Of a DNA stretch of 64,000 bases, positions 25,976 to 37,800 are shown in pieces; the stretch's first letter is position 1, and each line of letters begins with the position of its first letter. Source of the stretch: Paragordius varius (taxonomy: Eukaryota; Nematomorpha); contig OZ176051.1 in the NCBI GenBank assembly GCA_964247055.1, forward strand, positions 13,020,001-13,084,000, read 5' to 3'. Made by a program: the position numbers and the translations under genes. Below the pieces are notes generated by a model, which was not told the origin of the DNA, did not search any database, and saw only the letters and a program-made list of their open reading frames with translations.

Positions 25976-28900
25976 ATTTATATATAGAAGGGACAACAAC
26001 AGTACCTATCCCAAGTAATGTCCATTTACTATTTTTAATATAATCTTTTTTTGTGCAAAATATTACCTACCCTTTTAAATCACTACTAATTTTACATGTT
26101 ATAACTCATGTTTGCATGCTTTGAAGGCGGTGATATCTGTGATTGGATGACACAAAATGGAAACTATTCCATTCAAACCATTGTTCAATCAAACTCTGCT
26201 ACTTGCAAGTAAATACTGACGTTATTTTTTACTTGATTTTAAGGAGAATTTGTGCGAATACGTAAAAATATGAAAAATTAAAATATAAATGATATTTATC
26301 TGCAACTTAAAATATAATCTTGTTTTATGTCAGGTATACGGCTTGACCGGGTACATTATTACAGTCATGTATCCTTAATTTGATCAAAAATTTATTTTTC
26401 TGTTAAATGGGAAGTATTTGGTAAGGAATGGAAAAAACAAAAGCTCTATGATATTAACAATATCATATTTATCGAAAAGTATAAGAATTACCATAGAGCT
26501 CTTGTTTTTTCCATTCCTTACCAAATACCCATTTAACGTAAAAAAAATAAATTTTTAATAAAATAAAGGATACATGACTCTATATAAATAAACCAAAAAA
26601 TAATTTGCTCCCTATAATAATTTATCTACTGTTTTATATGTTAAAGGGGTACATTATATTTGGAACGCGTTGACCAAAAAATAACATGGATAATTGATAA
26701 CCCAGACATTTTTCAAATGTTTACACCGCTTACGAATGAGAGTTACTCCAATGCCTATGATATTTTAACAACAATCTTTTTCCTGAAAACCAAATACGAT
26801 ATTTCCTTCAAAGCAACTAGCAATGTATATCTTTATTCAACACTATATAATTAAGAATCAAATCTAATTAGAAAATGTTTTATAAATAATATATAACATA
26901 TAAATGTGCTTTGACCGATTCGAGTTTAATATTTTTATTCAGTAACGGTTTAATCTTTTTGCATTTTTTACATTTTCGGTGGGATCGAATATTGAAAAGA
27001 AAACAAAAATTTCCGAAATAGCGTAAAATATTACATTGTCGTAATAAATAAACATTTTCCCCTTACACCCGAACATTAATTTTTTTAAATTTATTGCAAA
27101 CAGAGTTATACACCCCCATGCCACTATTATTGATAATATATATTAAATATAATTTTTGTCATATTAGCTTGTGTTAAAACCCCGCGCAGGCGCAAGCAAC
27201 GATGACATTGCCATGTGCAAAATTGTTATGGAATCGGAATTATATACAGAATGCTTGTACCCGGAAGATTTGGCTAACATTGTATGTTATATGAGCATAT
27301 ATTTGTATTGTTGTTGATTACTTTTAGCAATTTGTGTGAGGGGGCATGCATACCAAATATATGATATTTGACAAGCTTATAAATCTATTTTAATTAAGTC
27401 TAAGGTCTGATTATCATGCCATTTCCTATAACATATAGGTAATTAGTATCTTTTGAATTAAGACCATTAAAGTATATAAAATACATAACATGTAATTATA
27501 AATCACCATTATGAAAGACATATAATGCAACGGTATATTGTATTTTGCGATTATAATTTTATAAATTTACAGGAGAGTATTAGACAATTGGAAGATGGAA
27601 TCGAATATGTCGTGAAAGAGAACGGAAAATCGGTTGTAAAGAAATGGGAAAATAGTTTCATAACCAAATTGAACAAAGAAGCCTTCCAAATTGAAGGCTC
27701 CGTTCATAAATTTGATATTATCCTTAAGGATTGTGGTAAAATACTTTGTTTAATGTAAAGGCAAATCAATATCAACCCAACAAAAATTGTTTTGTTTAAA
27801 TTCACCTTTAAATAGTTATGATGTTTAATTCAAAAATAAATATTTTAATCTATATATTAAATGGTTATACCTTTTTTTTTTATAAAAAACACGATGATGC
27901 ACTTCAAATTGTTAATTATTTATTAGATAATTTGATTGTAAAATTTGATAATAATTTTAGATGAAAGCCGAACCACAACAGTAAGTACCACAACATCGAT
28001 CATGGAAACTACAACTTGTGATCCAAGTATATAAGTTTTTTCATTCACTTTGAAATACATAAAACGCTGCATTCCAAAACTGTGTGTACTCATAGCTTAA
28101 TTTTTTAGGGGGAAAATAATCTTAAACTGTTTATTTGTTATAATTAGGAGATAAATAATCTTTCCTGGTAATTAAATATCTAATTTGTCAGTAGGATCAA
28201 TAAAATGTTGTTTTAATGGATATTTTGAAAGTAATTCTTTAGACCAGGGGTGTCAAACAGATGGTTCTTGAAAATTTTGAATGGCTCTTAAAAAAATTAA
28301 AAATTTTTTTTTTGCAAAATGGTTAATTTTTAAGTGGCGATGTTAAATTTAAATTTTGTAAAAAATAAAAATTCTAAATTGTTTTACATAAAATTTTTTA
28401 TAATTTTTTTTATAATTTTTATCACATTTATTTAATTATCATTTCCTTTGAAATTCGAATATCTAAAATACTTGCTTATGGCTAACTTTTTTTGGTAATT
28501 ATTTAGTGAAAGGCCATATTTCTGAAAAAGACAGTCCCATTATTAATATAATCTATATTATTGGAGTTTAAATTACTTATTCGATTGATAATTGTTAAAC
28601 TTGATATTATTAAAACATCTATATGATTTATATTAATCCAAATGTGGCTCTTTGGATTTTTGGGGTCGAAATAACTCTTAAGCCATTTTTGTTGGGTTAC
28701 CCTGCTTTAGACAAAATATTTTTTAACATTCCACAAAAGGAAACAAACTTTAAATACTTCTATTTAGTCAGTAGTTTTTTGAATTGGGAATTGTAAATCA
28801 TAGATTTTAAAATTTAAACATTAAAAAATGATAAAAGTCTAGCATTGAAGCAAATCATATCATATAACATTTTTTAATTCGCTATGGCCATTATATGTGG

Positions 28901-31783
28901 AAATTAGTTTTATTTTGTGAAAAATAATATGAGTTATTTGGGTTGAAATGTAATAAAAATATTTACATATTAACGTATATTTCATATAACTAAATTCAAA
29001 AAGTTATAGCATATATTATATATATTATATATATATATAATATATATAGATACTGATCCATGTGAGATTGTGAAATCAAATGGAAATTATAATTTAAAGA
29101 AACTTGTTGGTTGCAAATCCCCATCATGCGAGTATGTATACTAGTTTACTTAAAAATTAAACGACAATAAGCAATATTTCTTGTGTCTGTGAAATATTTT
29201 TCCAATATATTTATCATCTCTGTAAACCTTTTACGTTTTAAAGTAACAAAAATGTTTTTTTTGTTCAAAAAGGCTTATTTTAACATCCACTCTGTTTGCA
29301 ACTTTTTTAGTTATATTTTACTCCATCTCTAATAGCATAAATATTAAGATTTTAGCGTGTTTGATTAAACCTTTTTGGACAAAATCCTCATTATGAACTT
29401 TTTAAGTACTCTTTTGATTTTATGAAATATATAATTGCATGTTTTGCATGAACACAAATTTATAACGAATTAAAAAAACAGCTGGCTCTTATTTAGTTTT
29501 TTTGAGTCTCCCTATATGAAATCTTACTCTCATTTTTTGAAGGTGGTGTTATTCATAAATGCGAAAATTATAAAAAAATTGACACTAGTTTGTGTAACTG
29601 ATTAATACAATAAGCTTCTTAAAAAATTTATGCCTTATATATTAAAAAGTAATTGCATAATAGCGGAAGTAACTTATTTTTACTTTTTAAACTCCATATA
29701 ATATAAATATTTTAATTAAAAAACGAAATAAAAACATTTATCCTGAGTTTTTATAATTAAATTTTTTATGTTGACAATTTATCATTTAATTTTTTGATGC
29801 CATTTAAGATATAATGACAACTTTCGATTCACCCAAAATAATATAGAAATAGATTATCTACATCAATTTGTATAAAAAATAGTATTAATATATCAATGGT
29901 TGTGTAAAAATAATCCCTATTTTCGTTTTGCTAGCAAACACTTTTTCATATATAAAACACCCAACTATCGTGATTTTTTGGGGAATTATTGCGGTTTATC
30001 AAAATTATGCAAAAAATATAAAAATTATGCATTTTTCAAAAATATTTTTTCTGTTGTCAAAATAGAGCATATTTTAATATTATCGCAAATCTCGTGGCGT
30101 TTGTTTTGAGAAATTAATTTCGGAGGAGGTGAGTTGACTTCTAAAAAATCAAATTTAATTATAACATTACTTTGTTGCTTTTAAATAATAGCTTATAATG
30201 TATTTGTTTTTTCCATACACTGTGTTGCAAATTGCCCAACTATAGTGTGTAATAAGCACCCATTAAAATGCATAGTAATTTTAAATGAACCATTAGTTAT
30301 TACCTAAAATATTTTATTTAGTATGACGTGCAATTTTGAATTTTTGATATAAAAAATCACAAAAGTTGTATTCTTAAATTATTCCCAAGGTTCAAAAATT
30401 ATGAGATTGATGCACTCTATCAGAATATATACATATATTTTGTATCAATAAAATATTTTTACACCCGATTTGTCAACTGTATTATGCTATTTTTTAAATA
30501 AAAGCTTAAGGCTTCCTTTTAAAAAATATCATTAAAATATAAAATAAATATAATTAAAAAGACCAAAATTTTCATGTTAACCATTTGCGCTTCGAGATTG
30601 TCCTTTCTATGGCCCTTGAACATAACAAGTATCCTTTAACACTTCAAGTTCTTCAACCTAATAAGTTTAGCGTTAACTATTGTTGAATGACTAACTTGAA
30701 TTAGGAATAACTTGATGTTGACCATGAAATGTTCAAGGACCGAAGCGTTCAAGAACACTCTTGAGGTTTAAATGGTATAATTTGTAAAAAAAGTGTATTT
30801 TTAAAGCAAATATATTGCAAAAACTTTTCTTTTGATCGCAATATCGGTTGAGTTTTCTAAAGAAAACTAGCTCATTTGAGGGCCCATATTTTAATTTCGG
30901 AGGTCTTGATCTAAACACCTAAAGTAAATAGTTGCTTTTTATTTGATATATCAAGAATTTTAAAATAATTAACTTCCACCAAAACGGATAATGTGCCAAA
31001 ATTTTGGAAATAACTTTCTAATCACCCTAAAGTCCCAAGACCATAGCCATCAAGATAATGCCGATGTTCTCACTATAGATCATCTGTATATTATTTTTGA
31101 CTGAATATAATATAAACATCTGAGAGTATACCTCAGAATTAGTTTTTTTAATTCAAATTCTCCTCCAAACTTATATTTGAATGTGATTGCAAAAATATTA
31201 ATAGTTATATGCCTTTTAGAAATATATAAAATCCCTATACATACTTTGTTAATAATTTATATTATTCTTTATCAGACATGAGCTATATTTAGAAAGAGAA
31301 AATGGAAAGGTGGTATGGCCAATCGGAAATTCAAGCGATTTTTTTAAGATTTTGGGGGATGGAAATATCGAAAATCAGGAATTATACGGAACCTTAACAA
31401 TACTTTTCTATATTAGATCAAAATATTATTTGACATTTCAAACAGATAGCAACGTATTACTTACAAATAATATTAGGTTGTATTGACCCCTAGAATTAAA
31501 AGCAACAATGACGAAAAAATCATGTGTCTTTTATTCATTGAAAAACATATATTTACGGATTGTTATGAAGCAAGAGAATTAAAAAAAATAGTATATTATA
31601 TAAATAATATTAGAACAAAATATATCAAGATAAAATGGATGTTACAATGGAAACAGATGGGACAATAAGGCGGATAAAAAATGCCTATATAGTATATTTG
31701 AAAAGAGATGAATTCGATATAACAGGAACAATGCACAAATTGGATATAATAATAAAAGAATGTGATGTAACGACAACTGGTAA

Positions 31784-31814
<31 letters not shown>

Positions 31815-34800
31815 CGTCTTTTATGAATTGGCTAGCCATTGAATCCGTATAGACCCGGATTCTAACACAAATGGTTTAATAATTTCGGCAGGTTGCATAT
31901 GCAATATAGATGGGCTTCATAATAAATCATTAAATTTTAAACATAAACTGCAAAATGAAAATGAATGCAACAATTTTTTCTCATTTTTGCTATATGGATG
32001 GACTCATTTAAAAAAATGCCTAATATTAATTTACTAAGATTTGAGCCTATTTTTGCAAATTATGGTTTCCAAAATTTCGCGGGCCGCACACAAAGTCTCG
32101 AAGGGCCATGTGTTGGCCACCCCTGGCTATAGACTATAGAAATTGTCTGTAATATTAACGATCCTACCAGGTGTTAGCTTCAATTTAGCAACTCTTTTAT
32201 TTTTTTCTCGGCTAAAACTTTCTACCTCTACGATTGTTTCCATCAGGGTATAGGGATAAAATTATTTTTTCATTGATATGAAGCACGCTTGATGTGTCCA
32301 AAATACCCCACTCTATTTCTTATGAATATTATATTTAAAAATTTAAATTGGTAGAGTTGGTGCTAGTTTGAATCCGAATTATTGGAGTCAAATAATTATA
32401 ACATTCACTTTTCCATCATGTTTTCTCGATTGAATCTGTCATTGATAATACGATTTTATTGATTTATGGGAAACCTGCTTTGTAGACCAGGCCTTTGTTT
32501 TTGCATATATATGTTTATTTTTGTAAATTGAGTTTATGGTATTTTACTCAAGCCTGTTGGGATAGTGATTTGTCTGTTTCACCTAAGCAAATATGACATT
32601 TCCCAAATTAAAATTGTTAACCACCTAAGGTAATTTAGGGAAGTGGGTGAGGCATTAGTTTTTTTGCATGATTTGGATAAAAATTTATCATTAATGATTA
32701 ATCTTTCTTATAAGCAAGCACTTTTTGTATACCCATTTATTGCAAGGTGTGCATAGTATTAAGTTAATTGTTTATATTTACATATTCCACCTAGAAACAT
32801 AGCTGTTTTACCCTTTATTAGCACCTTTGTTTTGCTTATTTTTATCATCATTGTACCCATAGGGTCATATTAATGCGTTTTTTAATTTAATTCCTTCATT
32901 TATGTTGCGAATGAGAACGATCACAGATAAGTTCCGATGATGGGCCTTATTTTATATCTTTTGTAATTAATCCATTATTAATATGATAATATAGATTTTT
33001 AATGAAGCCCTGACGCGTTGACAAAAGCTGTGCCTAGTGTTTATATGACGCAGTTTGTTGTTTTATAGCATATCATTTCTATTGATTTAAACTAATCATC
33101 TACGTTGTTGTATCCCAGTGTGGATGGTATTAACTTCCTGAGGATATTACAGCAGAGTGTAGGTCTATAAAATGTGATATTTTTATATTTTGGATAAATC
33201 TTAAAATATTTTAATGAAAAAACATATCGTGATACTGTTAGGTATGCATATTGAGATTTATGTATGCTAGATTGATCTCAGGATTCGATAATAGATCCGA
33301 ATCTCTTGTTTTTACAAATGGGTATAATAGTATTTTTTCAATCTTTAGGACAATTTGCCGACAGGATTTAGTAACATATAAATCCGTCAAGGTCTTCAAT
33401 ATTAAAGGTAGCCGAGGATGTAGGATTAGATTTTGGATTTCCAAGAGGTTTAACAAGTCGCATCTTTTAGTTTTATGTCTAGGAAGGTTTGATCATTCAT
33501 TGTGAAACAGGTTTTAGTGAAATGTCCTGGTCTCGATCTTGTAGAAAGATTGCAGTATAAGCGATTATCAGATGGTCTGGTAAATGTTCCGTGCCAGTTT
33601 TACCGGCTCTGATGTGGTATTCGAAATCAGGGATATAAAGATTTATGGGTTAAATTTATTTTGAAAGCTGTAAAGTTACTATTAAAGGTAGACGCTTAGT
33701 TTTTTTGATATCGATGCAAAATTGTGATGTTTAATTTTTTCACTGGTCATTCAGCGCCATAAGTTAGGGCAGGTCGTATGATTCTAGTAAATATTTTCCC
33801 TTTACTTTCAAATATATTTATCATTTAAAATCTGTTTCAATAAATAATATTTCCCCAAGCTTCTTCTATGTTTAGGCTCTATTGATTAGATGTAGACATT
33901 GTGGTATAGCTTTTTGTTGTCGGAGTTGAGTTCATATGGACCTGCTGCTTTATCATTTTCTCTTGATTCATCTCTTACAGTGTTTGTTAGGTATTGGATT
34001 GTTGGTGGTTGGTTTATTGGATTAAAATTTGTGTTTCCATGAATTATTTTCGGTAATATGTGATCCGGACATTGTTATGTCTCTCTAATCAATTGATATA
34101 TTTTTATTAATCTTAATATAGACAACCTGTTTAATGTCCTTTTCAATATTGTTAATACATTTACTGTTCTAACAATCTTAAGATTTTTGTCTAGTTTTAG
34201 TTTTTAGGTAAATCTCAAGGTTTTTTGTTGACTGAAATATTAAATTGCTCTAAATTTTTATTTTATCTGATATATGGTTTTAAGTCCCTTTTTCTTTTCT
34301 TTTGTATTATTGATATTTATTAGAGGTTTTAGATTCTGACAACCACCAATTATGTTGTTATTTCCGGGATGTTTTCTTTATGCCACAAAACAGTATATTG
34401 GGAAGATGTTGTTTTTAAGATTATTCCAATTTTGAGATGTTTGTTGGATAAGGCTAAGCGTTGCATTAACATTTTGTGAGAGTTTAACTTTTACATCTGA
34501 AAGGTGTTTTCTAACTTTATTTTTATTTTTTAGTTGTGACGCCAACGACGACAGGATCACCTTTCAATACAACAACAACGGCTTCAACACCTATAACCAC
34601 ACCATCGGGACAAACAACTCCCTCTGGTCAAACAACTCCATCTGGTGTAACTACACCATCTGGTGTTACAACGCCTTCAGGGGAAACCACGCCCTCTGGA
34701 GCAACAACCCCATCTGGTCAAACAACTCCTTCCGGCTTAACGACACCTTCTGGTGCAACGACTCCATCTGGTGTTACAACGCCTTCAGGAGCTACCACGC

Positions 34801-37800
34801 CATCTGGACAAACAACTCCATCAGGACAAACTACACCATCAGGAGCTACAACGCCATCAGGTGAAACTACACCTTCTGGACAAACAACTCCTTCCGGTCA
34901 AACCACTCCATCAGGTGCTACAACGCCTTCAGGAGAAACAACGCCATCCGGGCAAACAACTCCATCTGGTCAAACAACTCCTTCAGGTCAAACTACACCA
35001 TCAGGAGTGACCACACCATCGGGTGAAACTACACCCTCTGGTCAAACAACGCCGTCTGGTGAAACGACTCCTTCAGGTGCAACTACACCTTCCGGTCAAA
35101 CAACGCCATCCGGTCAAACCACTCCTTCAGGTCAAACTACACCATCTGGTCAAACCACTCCATCAGGTGCTACTACGCCCTCTGGTCAAACAACTCCATC
35201 AGGTGCTACTACACCTTCCGGTCAAACAACTCCATCCGGTCAAACAACTCCTTCAGGTCAAACTTCACCATCTGGTCAAACCACTCCATCAGGTGCTACA
35301 ACGCCTTCAGGAGAAACAACGCCATCCGGTCAAACAACTCCATCTGTTCAAACAACTCCTTCAGGTCAAACTACACCATCAGGAGTGACCACACCATCGG
35401 GTGAAACTACACCCTCTGGTCAAACAACGCCGTCTGTTGAAACGACTCCTTCAGGTGCAACTACACCTTCCGGTCAAACAACGCCATCCGGTCAAACCAC
35501 TCCTTCAGGTCAAACTACACCATCTGGTCAAACCACTCCATCAGGTGCTACTACGCCCTCTGGTCAAACAACTCCATCAGGTGCTACTACACCTTCCGGT
35601 CAAACAACTCCATCCGGTCAAACAACTCCTTCAGGTCAAACTACACCATCTGGTCAAACCACTCCATCAGGTGCTACAACGCCTTCAGGAGAAACAACGC
35701 CATCCGGTCAAACAACTCCATCTGGTCAAACAACTCCTTCAGGTCAAACTACACCATCAGGAGTGACCACGCCATCGGGTGAAACCACTCCATCAGGTGC
35801 TACTACGCCTTCTGGTCAAACAACTCCATCAGGTGCTACTACGCCTTCAGGTCAAACAACACCATCTGGTCAAACCACTCCATCAGGTGCTACTACGCCT
35901 TCTGGGGAAACAACGCCATCCGGTCAAACAACTCCATCTGGTCAAACAACTCCCTCAGGTCAAACTACACCATCTGGTGTAACCACTCCATCAGGTGCAA
36001 CTACACCTTCCGGTCAAACAACTCCATCTGGTCAAACAACTCCCTCAGGGCAAACTACACCATCTAGTGTAACCACTCCATCAGGTGCAACTACACCTTC
36101 CGGTCAAACAACTCCATCTGGTGAAACAACTCCTTCAGGACAAACTACACCATCCGGAGCTACCACGCCATCGGGTGCAACTACACCTTCCGGTCAAACA
36201 ACACCATCTGGTCAAACGACTCCTTCAGGTCAAACCACACCATCTGGCCAAACTACACCTTCTGGTGTAGCCACTCCATCTGGTCAAACAACGCCCTCCG
36301 GTCAAACGACTCCATCAGGTGAAACTACTCCATCTGGTGTAACTACACCATCTGGTCAAACAACTCCTTCAGGACAAACCACTCCATCTGGTGTTACAAC
36401 GCCTTCCGGAGCTACCACGCCATCCGGTGAAACTACGCCTTCTGGACAAACCACTCCATCAGGTGCTACTACACCTTCCGGTCAAACTACCCCATCTGGT
36501 GCAACAACACCATCTGGTGAAACAACGCCCTCCGGTCAAACCACTCCATCAGGTGTAACGACGCCATCCGGACAAACAACTACTTGTCCGCCAAGTATTA
36601 AAAATATTTTTATAAAATTTTAGCCATTGATATATGTGAATTGGTGACGGAAAACGGTAATTACAGTTTGAGTGACTTAGTTGGGTGCACGTCTCCCTCT
36701 TGCAAGTATATTTACCTTTCTAAAAATTTATTAGGGATGATATTTATTTGGAACGCGATGGCGACAAAATTATATGGCCAATTGACAATCAAGACATCTT
36801 TGGTGTATTTAATCCATCTGACGAAGACCAAGAAGAATTATATCAAACTCTCACCATTCTTTTCTACCTTAAAACAAAATTCAATCTTACATTTATTGCG
36901 GATAGCAATGTAAGTCATATTACACAAACATTTATAAATATGAAATGTAAAACGTCCAATATATATGACATAATTTTTTTGAATATTTAGCTTGTATTGG
37001 TAACAAAACCAAACATCACGGATTACAATGAAATAGCAATTTGCAGTCTTTTCATTGAAAAGGATATCTATTCTGATTGCCTGTACCCACAAGATATTGA
37101 AGATAAGGAAATAGTATATAATATATGTTAACATTGTATAGAAACAAATCGAACAATTACAAAATGGAATCAAAATTACGACTAATAACGGCAATGAAAA
37201 AATTATCGAAAATGCTTTTGTCATTCGCGCTAACAAAGATGTTTTCGAAGTTTCTGGGGACAAACACAAGCTCAATATTGTCTTGATTGACTGCGCAAGT
37301 AAGATTCATAATGAAATATCGAAAAATATTGTTATCAGTAAATAGTTGTTTCATGCATTTATATTTGTTTTTCATATTAATACAGATGTAACGACAACAG
37401 GTATTTCTTGATTTTATTAATTTTTTAGTTGTGACGCCAACGACGACAGGATCACCTTTCAATACAACAACAACGGCTTCAACACCTATAACCACACCAT
37501 CGGGACAAACAACTCCCTCTGGTCAAACGACTCCATCAGGTGAAACAACTCCATCTGGTGTAACTACACCATCTGGTGTTACAACGCCTTCAGGGGAAAC
37601 CACGCCCTCTGGAGCAACAACCCCATCTGGTCAAACAACTCCTTCCGGCTTAACGACACCTTCTGGTGCAACGACTCCATCTGGTGTTACAACGCCTTCA
37701 GGAGCTACCACGCCATCTGGACAAACAACTCCATCAGGACAAACTACACCATCAGGAGCTACAACGCCATCAGGTGAAACTACACCTTCTGGACAAACAA

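Larger units (their letters stand above)
31780..34533 (+). other. Intron between D4 and the first mucin exon, built largely of element debris
   Basis: 2754 bp containing a TA microsatellite (31787-31814), a hAT-like right end (to 32125) and a minus-strand LINE fragment. In all later units the corresponding intron is 28 nt, so the amplified block begins close to the acceptor at 34533. Confidence 0.7.

Noticed and set aside
25727-25999. 90-codon minus frame with a run of IY
   Set aside because: Produced by the TA microsatellite and lying in an intron of the plus-strand gene.
27961-27980. Short 20-nt version of the linker exon using the GTAAGT at 27981
   Set aside because: It would enter D4 exon a out of phase. 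The 66-nt version ends like every mucin exon and keeps the frame.
29900-30109. 69-codon plus frame in the D4 a-b intron
   Set aside because: Phe/Asn/Lys-rich, no splice phase that would join D4 exons a and b, and no family resemblance.
33238-33505. Overlapping 72- and 84-codon frames on opposite strands
   Set aside because: The minus-strand one fits the tail of the LINE fragment; the plus-strand one is its complement. Neither has independent support as a gene.
34753-36270. Basic Leu/Gln/Lys/His-rich frames inside the mucin exons (61-133 codons)
   Set aside because: These are the +1 reading of the 18-bp repeat, ended wherever GGTGAA supplies a TGA. They are shadows of the TTPSGX frame.
36641-36990. 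90- and 80-codon frames covering exons a and b of each cassette
   Set aside because: They run through the 29-nt and 81-nt introns in the wrong frame after the exon. The spliced model explains them fully.
36838-37495. Antisense frames of 145 and 112 codons repeated over each domain cassette
   Set aside because: They lie opposite exons and introns of the plus-strand gene, cross its splice sites, and are conserved only because the unit is repeated. No domain or start context supports them.
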